Assembly: GCA_045588485.1 (NCBI GenBank)
Contig: JAZNEI010000063.1
Location: 1 to 29,893 of the forward strand
DNA: 29,893 nucleotides
Direction: 5' to 3'
Source of the DNA: HGM04593 sp045588485
Lineage (GTDB): Bacteria; Bacteroidota; Bacteroidia; Bacteroidales; Bacteroidaceae
Each line of letters starts with the position of its first letter. Positions within the stretch are counted from its first letter, which is position 1. The notes under the pieces were generated by a model. The model saw only the letters and a program-made list of their open reading frames with translations, had not been told where the DNA came from and did not search any database. Below are positions 16,468 through 24,187 of this stretch, in pieces. The position numbers and the translations under genes were made by a program.

Positions 16468-17370
16468 ATGAATATTTTTATAAAACATATAATGCCGATG
16501 CTTTTGGCTGTAATCTTTACAGCCTCTTGTACCAATGAGATTGACCATCGTGGGCGTACACCTTTGGTGGCTGTCGGTAACGATTTTCTCTATAAAGAGG
16601 ATGTGGCGGCATTGTATGTTACAGCTCTTCCAACGGTAGATAGTACAGAATTTGTCCATAATTACATACGGCAGTGGCTCGAAGATGCCCTTTTTTATCG
16701 TATGGCGGTGCGTAATGTTGCAGGTACCGAGGTTGAGCGTATGGTCGAGAACTATCGTCGTGCTTTACTGCTTAACATCTATCAAGAGAGGCTTGTCGAG
16801 CAGCAGTTGCGACAGACGCTTACCGAGGAAGAGGTCGCAGCATTCTATAATAATAATGCCGAACTGTTCAAACTCGACGAGGCGCATCTGCAAGGACTGT
16901 TCTTGAAACTGCCATTGACTGCCCCAAAGCTTCAATCGGTGCGTAAATGGTTGTCGAAGATGACTCCCGAGGATATCGAAAATCTTGAAAAATACAATAT
17001 AACAAATGCGGTGACATACGAGTATTTCATCGATAGCTGGCGTTCTCTGCCTTCAATAGCAGCCAAGATGCCTTTGACATCCGATGCTCTTTTTAATAGC
17101 CTCGAAAAAGATACATTTGTTGAGGTGTCTGATACAGCTCACATATATATGCTTAGTACTGTTGCACTGCTCGGCAAAGGAGAACAGAAACCATTGGAGC
17201 TTGCTTCGGATGAGATAAGCAGTCTGTTGATAAACTCGAAGAAAGCCAACTTTGTAAAAAAGGTGAAACACGACCTTTACAATAAGGCTATAGAGGCAGG
17301 AGAAATTAATTTCTATGATAGGGAATCGTCTGCAGCTGTTATCGGTGCAGATAATAATATAAACAAATAA
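16468..17370 (+). CDS. Foldase-related lipoprotein (SurA N-domain-like)
   Basis: The 300-residue product starts with a lipoprotein signal: MNIFIKHIMPMLLAVIFTASC, with the lipobox TASC and lipidated Cys21. The mature part begins with a strand like those of SurA-type proteins (VAVGNDFLYKEDVAALY) and helices including EEVAAFYNNNAELFK, as in parvulin-family chaperone domains. I do not see a PpiC catalytic domain with its usual HIL and GYHII strands, so it may be a chaperone without isomerase activity. Function is inferred mostly from neighbours: foldases on both sides. Its TAA overlaps the next ATG by one base (TAATG). Confidence 0.75.
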   Translation: MNIFIKHIMPMLLAVIFTASCTNEIDHRGRTPLVAVGNDFLYKEDVAALYVTALPTVDSTEFVHNYIRQWLEDALFYRMAVRNVAGTEVERMVENYRRALLLNIYQERLVEQQLRQTLTEEEVAAFYNNNAELFKLDEAHLQGLFLKLPLTAPKLQSVRKWLSKMTPEDIENLEKYNITNAVTYEYFIDSWRSLPSIAAKMPLTSDALFNSLEKDTFVEVSDTAHIYMLSTVALLGKGEQKPLELASDEISSLLINSKKANFVKKVKHDLYNKAIEAGEINFYDRESSAAVIGADNNINK

Positions 17371-18728
17371 TGAAAAAGAGACTTTTGATGTGTCTGGTAG
17401 CTGTTTCGGCACTATTCGGACTTAGGGCACAGGATAATATAATAGACCGCGTAGAGTGGGTGGTAGGCGATAAGGCGATACTGCGTTCCGAGATTGAGGA
17501 GAATGTAAAGCACTGGGTTGCCAACGGCCAGAAATTCGCAGGTGACCCCTATTGTGTGGTGGGCGAAGAACTTGCTGTTCAGCAGTTGTTTTTGCATCAG
17601 GCTGCACTCGACAGCGTCGAAGTAAATGAGTCGTTTGTCATGCAAAGGGTCGATGGACAGGTCGATTACTATTTGCAGGGAATTGGTTCAAAAGAGAAGA
17701 TGGAGGAGTATTTCGATATGAAATCGAGCCAGATTCGCGAGAAACTGTTTGAGATGTATCGCAATGAGAGTATGATAGAGACAGTAAAGCGCTCAATAGT
17801 AGGCGAGATTAAAGTGTCACCTGCATTGGTGCGACGCTACTATAACTCATTGCCGAATGATAGTATTCCTTTTGTTCAGTCTCAGGTCGAGGTTCAGATT
17901 ATAACAATGGAACCCGAGATAGAGGTAGAGGAAGAGGAGCGTATCAAAAAAGAGCTTCGAGAGTATACCGATCGCATAAACAGTGGCGAGACATCGTTCT
18001 CGACACTTGCACTCTTCTATTCCGATTGTCCATCGGCGCGTCGTGGTGGAGAGCTTGATTTTATGTCACGTGCCGAGCTTGACCCCGAGTTTGCCAATGT
18101 TGCGTTCAATCTAACCGACCCCAACAAGGTGTCCAAGATTGTAAAGTCGGAGTATGGTTATCATATTATCCAGCTTATAGAGAAACGTGGCGACAGAGTA
18201 AAGGTGCGACATATACTTAAGAAACCGAGTGCTTCAAACGAGGGAATCAAGGCAATGATGTTACGTCTCGATACTGTGGCCAATGAGATACGTGATGCGC
18301 AATTCACATTCGAAGAGGCCGCTGAGGTTATTTCGCACGACAAGGATACACGAAACAACTATGGTCTTATGTATAACGGCAGCACTGCATCATCTCGTTT
18401 CGAGATGCAGGACCTTCCCGTTGATGTTGCACGTGTAATTGACGGAATGAAAGTTGGTGAAATATCTTCTCCCTTTACAATGCGTAAGAATGGCGACAAG
18501 ATTGTTTGTGCCATCGTAAAACTGAAATCGAGGATAGATGGTCATAAGGCTAATCTGCGTGACGATTATGAGACTCTGAAAGAGGTCTACCTTGGAAAAG
18601 CAAGTGAAGAGAAGGTTCAGGAATGGATAAGGAATAAGCAGAAGAGCACATTTGTGAAAATAAATACCGATAGCCATAGTTGTGAATTCAAATATCCGGG
18701 CTGGGTGTTCTATGACGACAATAAGTAA
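17370..18728 (+). CDS. SurA-like periplasmic peptidylprolyl isomerase
   Basis: This 452-residue protein resembles SurA, the periplasmic chaperone for outer-membrane beta-barrel proteins. A signal peptide (1-20, MKKRLLMCLVAVSALFGLRA) is followed by a SurA N-terminal domain (about 25-165) and two parvulin domains: about 173-272, ending EYGYHIIQLIEKR, and about 277-385, starting VRHILKKP. In the first parvulin domain the SDCPSARRGGELDFMSR stretch closely follows the family pattern. It is linked by TAATG overlaps on both sides: its start with the lipoprotein stop and its stop with the start of the OstA-like gene, a sign of translational coupling. Confidence 0.9.
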   Translation: MKKRLLMCLVAVSALFGLRAQDNIIDRVEWVVGDKAILRSEIEENVKHWVANGQKFAGDPYCVVGEELAVQQLFLHQAALDSVEVNESFVMQRVDGQVDYYLQGIGSKEKMEEYFDMKSSQIREKLFEMYRNESMIETVKRSIVGEIKVSPALVRRYYNSLPNDSIPFVQSQVEVQIITMEPEIEVEEEERIKKELREYTDRINSGETSFSTLALFYSDCPSARRGGELDFMSRAELDPEFANVAFNLTDPNKVSKIVKSEYGYHIIQLIEKRGDRVKVRHILKKPSASNEGIKAMMLRLDTVANEIRDAQFTFEEAAEVISHDKDTRNNYGLMYNGSTASSRFEMQDLPVDVARVIDGMKVGEISSPFTMRKNGDKIVCAIVKLKSRIDGHKANLRDDYETLKEVYLGKASEEKVQEWIRNKQKSTFVKINTDSHSCEFKYPGWVFYDDNK

Positions 18729-20359
18729 TGTATAGATTAATAGTAGCTATATTTCTATTGTGCCTTTTTTGTGCAGCCGATGCTCGACCCATAAAGGCAG
18801 AAAGTGGCGATTCGGTAGCAAGCCGCAAGAAGGATTATGTGCACATGCTTCATGCCGATGTTACTAAAGGCGACAAGAATCGTCTGCCCGATGCGATAAT
18901 ACTGATAGGTGATGTGCAGTTGCGACACGACAGTATGTATATGTATTGCGACAGCGCATATCTTTTCACACGCCGTAATTCGGTACAGGCATTCGGTAAT
19001 GTGCGAATGGAACAGGGCGACACTCTCTTTATGTATGGCGACTATGTCGACTATGATGGTGACAGTAACTTTGCAAGAGTAAGAAATAATGTACGCCTCA
19101 TAGACAAGACTTCGGTACTTGAGACCGATAGTCTGAACTACGACCGTACAATAAATCTTGCCTACTATTTCGATGGCGGTACATTAAGCGACGAGCAAAG
19201 TACTCTTGATTCCTATTGGGGACAATATGACCTTACGACAAAAGATGCGATTTTTACCGATAATGTATCGCTCTTAAATCCACAGTTCCTGTTGAACAGT
19301 GATACGTTGCACTATAATACAGCAACCAAGATTGCAAAAATTGTAGGTCCTACGGATATATACAATGGCGATAATCATATACGCTCATCGTTGGGGCTAT
19401 ACAATACGTCTAATAGGCAGGCAACACTTCTCAAGCGTTCGATAGTGGCTAATGGAACAAAGGAACTTACGGGTGACTCGCTTTTTTATGATGCGGTGCG
19501 CGGGTTCAGCGAGGTGTTTGGAAATATCGTGTACAGCGATACTGTGGCACGTAATATGCTCACCGGTGAGTATGGCTATATGAACGAGGTGACCGACTCG
19601 TCGTATGTTACAGGCCGTGCGGTTGTTATGGATTATTCTCAGGGTGCCGATACCCTTTATATGCACTCCGATACAATTTGGGCACTTACATATAATGTAG
19701 ATACCGACTCGGTCTATCGTAAAGTTCGTGCTTGCCACAAGGTGCGTGCCTATCGTACCGATATTCAGGCAGTCTGCGACTCGTTAGTGTTCGATTCGCG
19801 AGATACGTGTATGACAATGTACAAGGACCCTGTCTTGTGGTACGGGACACAGCAACTGCTTGGCGAGGAGATAAAGATGTATATGGATACAGCTTCTATA
19901 GACTGGGTACATATAGTGAATCAGACTCTCTATGCCGAGCGTGTCGATTCTGTTAACTATAATCAGATAAGCGGTAAAGAGATGAAGTTCTTTTTTCGCG
20001 AGAAAAAACTTAATGAGATGCAGGTGATAGGTAGTGTGCTTGTACGATACTATCCTCTTGATAGCGATAGCCTTCTCTTGGGACTCAATACTACCGAGAC
20101 AGGAAGACTCTCTGCTTTTATGAAAAATGGCGAGGTTGATAAGATTGTAGCTCCTACCAAGGCTGATGGTATTTTCTATCCAATGAGTAAAATTCCCGAT
20201 GAAGTACGTCGCCTTCCTAACTTTGTATGGCTCGACTTTATGCGTCCGCGAAATAAAGAGGATATCTTTAATTGGCGCGGTAAGCGTCGCGATCAGATGC
20301 TAAAGAAAGTAAATCGCCGTAGCGTGCCTCTACCCACGCTCGACAGAGTACGTGACTAA
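18728..20359 (+). CDS. OstA-like protein (LPS transport periplasmic family)
   Basis: The 543-residue product has a signal peptide (about 1-19, MYRLIVAIFLLCLFCAADA) and long stretches of short beta strands with repeated patterns such as DSLNYDRT, DTLHYNTA and DSLFYDAV, typical of the OstA/LptA/LptD-N beta-jellyroll family that carries lipopolysaccharide across the periplasm. It is much longer than E. coli LptA (185 residues) and lacks a recognisable LptD barrel, so it may be a multi-unit LptA-like bridge. It overlaps the SurA-like gene by one base. The LPS role is inferred from the family. Confidence 0.8.
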   Translation: MYRLIVAIFLLCLFCAADARPIKAESGDSVASRKKDYVHMLHADVTKGDKNRLPDAIILIGDVQLRHDSMYMYCDSAYLFTRRNSVQAFGNVRMEQGDTLFMYGDYVDYDGDSNFARVRNNVRLIDKTSVLETDSLNYDRTINLAYYFDGGTLSDEQSTLDSYWGQYDLTTKDAIFTDNVSLLNPQFLLNSDTLHYNTATKIAKIVGPTDIYNGDNHIRSSLGLYNTSNRQATLLKRSIVANGTKELTGDSLFYDAVRGFSEVFGNIVYSDTVARNMLTGEYGYMNEVTDSSYVTGRAVVMDYSQGADTLYMHSDTIWALTYNVDTDSVYRKVRACHKVRAYRTDIQAVCDSLVFDSRDTCMTMYKDPVLWYGTQQLLGEEIKMYMDTASIDWVHIVNQTLYAERVDSVNYNQISGKEMKFFFREKKLNEMQVIGSVLVRYYPLDSDSLLLGLNTTETGRLSAFMKNGEVDKIVAPTKADGIFYPMSKIPDEVRRLPNFVWLDFMRPRNKEDIFNWRGKRRDQMLKKVNRRSVPLPTLDRVRD

Positions 20360-20373
20360 TAGAAAAGGAGATT

Positions 20374-20670
20374 ATGGGCTTTTTTAAAATGCGTGAACCA
20401 AGAAGGTTCAATCATAAATATATATTTGTAGACGAGCGCAAGGAGAAACTCGATAAGATTGTAGAGAATGCCAAGCGCGATTTAGGAATGTTGCCTCCGG
20501 CCGAAGAGAGCCGAGAAGAAAAAATACGCGAAGCCATCAGTGGTTCTACTACACATCTTAAACGTCGTCGCGAGGAGGGCACACGTTTCACTACTCAGGC
20601 ACTTGTTGTGGGTATTGTTATCTGCCTTTTTATTTTGCACTACCTTGTAACGGGTAAATTCTCTTTCTGA
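20374..20670 (+). CDS. Small tail-anchored membrane protein of unknown function
   Basis: This 98-residue protein has a basic, charged N-terminal part with REPRRFNHKYIFVDERKEKL (about 7-26), a predicted helix with many Glu and Arg, and one hydrophobic segment near the C-terminus (about 75-93). The topology therefore suggests a cytoplasmic domain held by a single tail anchor. I recognise no functional domain. It sits between the OstA-like gene (14 bases) and mutL (15 bases), so it is cotranscribed. The spacing, proper codon use and lack of another frame support a real gene. Confidence 0.8.
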   Translation: MGFFKMREPRRFNHKYIFVDERKEKLDKIVENAKRDLGMLPPAEESREEKIREAISGSTTHLKRRREEGTRFTTQALVVGIVICLFILHYLVTGKFSF

Positions 20671-20685
20671 TAATTCTTCATCATT

Positions 20686-22527
20686 ATGCAGGATGTAATA
20701 CATTTATTGCCCGATTCGGTTGCCAACCAGATTGCGGCTGGTGAGGTGGTACAGCGCCCCGCATCGGTCGTAAAGGAACTTATGGAGAATGCTCTTGATG
20801 CAGGAGCTACAAAAGTAGAAGTTATTGTAACCGATGGAGGCCGCACTCTTATACAGGTGATAGACAACGGCCAAGGTATGTCTGAAACTGATGCAAGGCT
20901 TGCTTTCGAAAGGCATGCAACGTCGAAGATAAGCCGTGCCGAGGATCTTTTCGCGCTACGCACTATGGGCTTTCGCGGCGAAGCTCTTGCCTCGATAGTT
21001 GCAGTTTCTCAGGTTGAACTTCTTACTCGTCGTGCCTGCGATGAACTTGGAACACGCATTGCTTTTTCGGGTTCAACACTCGAAGCGCAGGAGCCTGCAA
21101 TGTGCCCCGTAGGAAGCAATTTTAAAATAAAGAACCTCTTTTTTAATATCCCTGCGCGACGCAAATTCCTAAAGTCGATTCAGACCGAGTTCAATAATAT
21201 TGTATCTGAGTTCGAGCGCGTGGCACTCATAAACAGCAATGTCGAGTTTGTACTGACTCATAACGACAACGAAGTTCTTAATCTTCCGGTCGGCTCAATG
21301 CGTAAACGCATTCTCGATATTTTCGGTAAGAAAATTATTTCGCAACTCATAGAGGTAGAGGTAAGCAGCTCATTAATCGAAATCAAGGGTTTTGTAGGAG
21401 CACCCGAGAGCGCCCGCAAGAAAGGTGCACAGCAATATTTCTTCGTGAACGGCAGATATATGCGTCATCCCTACTTTGCCAAAGCGGTGATGGAAGCATA
21501 CAGTCAGATGATACCACAAGGCGAGCAGGTACCGTTTTTTCTCTGTTTCACTGTCGACCCTTCGCGTATAGATGTAAATATCCATCCAACTAAAACAGAG
21601 ATAAAGTTCGAGGACGAGCAGAGCTTGTGGAAAATCATTGCAGCTGCGGTTCGTGAGTCGCTCGGACGTTTCAATGCTGCACCGGGGCTTGATTTTGATG
21701 CCGAAGAGATGCCCGATATCCCTTCAATAAATATGTTCCCGGAGAGTGCGCCGGTAACGGCTCCGCGATTATCATATAATCCCGATTATAATCCTTTCCG
21801 AAAACATAAGACCGAGTATAATAGTGGGGCTGAAAATTGGGAGGCATTATACCGCGATTCATCCGGGCAGGTTGTCGACCCCTCACCTTTTGAGGATTTC
21901 TCTATTCCTGAGGTGACGCAAGAGGTTCCTCATGATGAACGACCGCAGATAGCCGTTGATGATTTTGTGCCGATGTCACAGTACAAAGGACAATATATAC
22001 TTATACCTGTGAAGTCGGGACTTATGTGGGTGCATCAGCGCAGGGCACATATCAGAGTGCTGTATGAAAAGTATATAGGTCAACTGCGCGACAAGAGAGG
22101 CTATGTACAGGGATTGCTCTTTCCCGAACGTGTCGATTTGGGCGCGGCCGAGGCTGTTGCGCTCGATTCAATAGCGCTCGAGTTGCAAAGTCTGGGTTTT
22201 GATGTATCGTCTTTGGGTGGTGGCAGCTACTCGCTGAACGGTGCCCCTGTAGATACCGAGGGACTTTCGCCATCGGAACTTCTTGTTGATATTGTACACT
22301 CTGCGATGGAACAGACTTACAGTGTACGCGATAAACTCTATGAGAAATTGGCATTGTCGATGGCGCGTAAAGTGGCTATTGTGTCGGGACAGATACTCTC
22401 GCCCGATGAGATGAGCAGTCTGGTTACGTCTCTTTTCAAAATGAGCGAGCCTGCCCGTACTCCCGATGGACAAATAATAGTTTATATAATGCCCGATACA
22501 GATATCGACCGAAAATTCTTAAAATAA
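20686..22527 (+). CDS. mutL: DNA mismatch repair protein MutL
   Basis: MutL couples mismatch recognition by MutS to downstream strand removal. The 613-residue protein has a normal GHKL ATPase domain: ENALDAG (34-40), DNGQG (60-64) and GFRGEAL (95-101). A poorly conserved linker (about 340-430) precedes the C-terminal dimerisation domain. There the usual endonuclease motif DQHA-x2-E-x4-E reads HQRRAHIRVLYE (450-461), with the Asp, His and first Glu replaced, and the C-terminal CPHGRP motif is absent (the matching part reads ARTPDGQ). It looks like a MutL without nicking activity. The gene ends the foldase/OstA run. Confidence 0.95.
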   Translation: MQDVIHLLPDSVANQIAAGEVVQRPASVVKELMENALDAGATKVEVIVTDGGRTLIQVIDNGQGMSETDARLAFERHATSKISRAEDLFALRTMGFRGEALASIVAVSQVELLTRRACDELGTRIAFSGSTLEAQEPAMCPVGSNFKIKNLFFNIPARRKFLKSIQTEFNNIVSEFERVALINSNVEFVLTHNDNEVLNLPVGSMRKRILDIFGKKIISQLIEVEVSSSLIEIKGFVGAPESARKKGAQQYFFVNGRYMRHPYFAKAVMEAYSQMIPQGEQVPFFLCFTVDPSRIDVNIHPTKTEIKFEDEQSLWKIIAAAVRESLGRFNAAPGLDFDAEEMPDIPSINMFPESAPVTAPRLSYNPDYNPFRKHKTEYNSGAENWEALYRDSSGQVVDPSPFEDFSIPEVTQEVPHDERPQIAVDDFVPMSQYKGQYILIPVKSGLMWVHQRRAHIRVLYEKYIGQLRDKRGYVQGLLFPERVDLGAAEAVALDSIALELQSLGFDVSSLGGGSYSLNGAPVDTEGLSPSELLVDIVHSAMEQTYSVRDKLYEKLALSMARKVAIVSGQILSPDEMSSLVTSLFKMSEPARTPDGQIIVYIMPDTDIDRKFLK

Positions 22528-22620
22528 TATCTGTAAATGTTATATCGTTGGTGATAGTTAAAATTTGTTAACACGTGTATTTTTGAGTATCTATTAATAC
22601 CTGTGTTAATAAAAATTACG

Positions 22621-22628
22621 TAAATTTG
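22621..22628 (+). promoter_or_regulatory. -7 element upstream of the OmpA gene
   Basis: TAAATTTG matches TAnnTTTG exactly. A transcript from here would have a leader of about 138 bases before the OmpA-family start and would include the hairpin at 22663. No good -33 box is visible. Confidence 0.5.
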
Positions 22629-22662
22629 CAAACCAAGCTTTATTGACTAATTAGGTGTAGTC

Positions 22663-22700
22663 GGTTTATGCTCAAAAATGCCACGCACTAAACCTTTTTT
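22663..22700 (+). terminator. Terminator-like hairpin in the OmpA leader
   Basis: GGTTTATGC (22663-22671) pairs with GCA-c-TAAACC (22685-22694) around a 13-base loop, followed directly by six T. It lies between the -7 element at 22621 and the coding start at 22773. It may end mutL read-through, act as an attenuator, or close a short RNA of about 65 bases. Confidence 0.5.
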
Positions 22701-22772
22701 AGACCCATTATGTTTTTATAAAGTGAGGTAGTGGCTTGAAATAATAATTTTAGTATCTAATTAAATACAAGT

Positions 22773-23939
22773 ATGAAAAAATTTATGATGTCGCTGGCTA
22801 TTGCCAGTATTGCGATGGTCTCTTTTGCACAGGAGACTGTAAGCGAGGTCGTAGTTCCTACTGTAAAGAACAGCGTTATTACCAATAGCTTTGGTAGTAA
22901 CTGGTTTATAGATGTGAACGTCGGTGCTCAGGTTTATAATCCTGTTGTTACAAATGGTGAGAGTATGTTCGACCACTTGACTCTTCCTGCAATCTCTGCA
23001 CACGTTGGTAAATGGCACACTCCCGGTTTCGGTTGGAGAGTAGGTTACAACGGTTACGAGTTCAATGCTTATGAGGATGGTGATGATTATGCATTCTATA
23101 ATGCGCATTTTGATGCGTTGTTCAATCTTAGCAACCTTATCTGTGGTTATAACGAGGAGCGCATTTGGAATGTTATTCCCTATGTAGGATTCGGTTACGC
23201 TGCTAATCTTGACGCTCCCGGTGCAGGCGGCAGCAAGAAGGCCGGTTCACTTACAGGTAACTTTGGTGTTTTGAACACATTCCGCATTGCTAAGCGTTGG
23301 GCTATCAACCTCGAGTTGGGTTCTATGATGGCAAAGAAAGGCTTTGCTCCTACAGCTAATTTGACATCTAACGGTTACGATTGGATGTTCACTGCTCAGG
23401 TGGGTGTTACATTCCGTCTTGGCAAGTGCACATGGAACAATACTCCCGATGTTGATGCTATCATGGCTCTTAATGCAGCTGCTCTTGCCGAGCTTAATGC
23501 ACAGCTTCAGGCTAAGGAGTCAGAGAATGCACAGCTTAAGAACCAGCTTGCTGCGGCAAAGAATGCTCTCTCACAGGCTCAGGTTAAGATTAAGCAGCTC
23601 GAGAGCGAGCCTAACTATCTTGACGTAGCTCAGTCGGTATTCTTCTCATTCAACTCTTCTAAGATTGCTTCTAAGAAGGAGATTATCAACTTGCAGGCAC
23701 TTGCTGACGCAGCTAAGAATGCAGGCGTTAAGCTTTCTGTAGTAGGTTATGCTGATAGCGCTACAGGTTCTGCCGCTTACAACCAGAAACTCTCAGAGGC
23801 TCGTGCTAACGCTGTTGCCGAGAAGCTTGTTGAGCTTGGTGTTCCCCAGGATCAGCTCGTTGTCGAGGGTAAGGGTGGTGTAGCAGTTGAGAAACCTGCT
23901 AAGTTCAACCGTCGAGTTATCATCTCTATCGTAAAGTAA
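22773..23939 (+). CDS. OmpA-family outer-membrane protein
   Basis: The 388-residue product has a signal peptide (MKKFMMSLAIASIAMVSFA, cut before Gln20), an N-terminal beta-barrel of about 200 residues with alternating polar and hydrophobic strands ending in TAQVGVTFRLG, an Ala/Gln/Lys-rich coiled-coil linker (about 226-278), and a C-terminal OmpA peptidoglycan-binding domain (about 283-388) with VFFSFNSSKIAS, NQKLSEARANAV and NRRVIISI. Such proteins tie the outer membrane to the cell wall. Preferred codons suggest high expression. The gene stands alone with its own leader and terminator. Confidence 0.94.
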   Translation: MKKFMMSLAIASIAMVSFAQETVSEVVVPTVKNSVITNSFGSNWFIDVNVGAQVYNPVVTNGESMFDHLTLPAISAHVGKWHTPGFGWRVGYNGYEFNAYEDGDDYAFYNAHFDALFNLSNLICGYNEERIWNVIPYVGFGYAANLDAPGAGGSKKAGSLTGNFGVLNTFRIAKRWAINLELGSMMAKKGFAPTANLTSNGYDWMFTAQVGVTFRLGKCTWNNTPDVDAIMALNAAALAELNAQLQAKESENAQLKNQLAAAKNALSQAQVKIKQLESEPNYLDVAQSVFFSFNSSKIASKKEIINLQALADAAKNAGVKLSVVGYADSATGSAAYNQKLSEARANAVAEKLVELGVPQDQLVVEGKGGVAVEKPAKFNRRVIISIVK

Positions 23940-23960
23940 TTATCGATAAATGATATTATA

Positions 23961-23996
23961 GCAGAGGCAGACTTTGGTTTGTCTCTGCTTTTTTTG
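23961..23996 (+). terminator. Terminator after the OmpA gene
   Basis: GCAGAGgCAGAC (23961-23972) pairs through several G-T pairs with GTTTGtCTCTGC (23977-23988), loop tttg, followed by seven or more T. A typical strong Rho-independent terminator, 21 bases after the stop. Confidence 0.85.
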
Positions 23997-24080
23997 TTGC
24001 TTTATTGATGTGTGCTGTATGTATTTTGTATTCGTCGGTGTCGCTCTAAAGGGTTGTTTTGTTTGAATAAAATAGGCAGG

Positions 24081-24098
24081 GTGGACAAAAAGTAGGAT
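24081..24098 (+). repeat. IS left terminal inverted repeat
   Basis: The 18-bp sequence gtggacaaaaagtaggat is the exact reverse complement of 25159-25176, and 24082-24099 matches the inner right copy ending at 25134. Confidence 0.85.
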
Positions 24099-24125
24099 AA
24101 AACCTCCGTAATCATCTGATATACA

Positions 24126-24133
24126 TATCTTTG
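24126..24133 (+). promoter_or_regulatory. -7 element for the transposase
   Basis: TATCTTTG is an exact TAnnTTTG match inside the left end of the IS, 18 bases before the ATG at 24151. It overlaps a 14-bp perfect palindrome, atctttgcaaagat (24127-24140), which could be a site for a repressor or for the transposase. Confidence 0.55.
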
Positions 24134-24150
24134 CAAAGATTATCATTGAT

Positions 24151-24187
24151 ATGCTAAAAAAAATGCTTTTTTTGTGGTTCTTCCAAT
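24151..24187 (+). other. Out-of-frame start and zinc-ribbon half of the transposase
   Basis: The frame of the transposase continues upstream of 24188 as KKCFFCGSSN, giving the first C-x2-C of a zinc ribbon whose second half CKDC lies downstream, but it meets a TAA at 24155 and has no start codon. The ATG at 24151 (ATG CTA AAA AAA) is in another frame. With seven instead of eight A at 24156-24163 the reading becomes MLKKCFFCGSSN, joined to the rest. This is either a frameshift mutation, a sequence error or programmed slippage. Confidence 0.65.
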
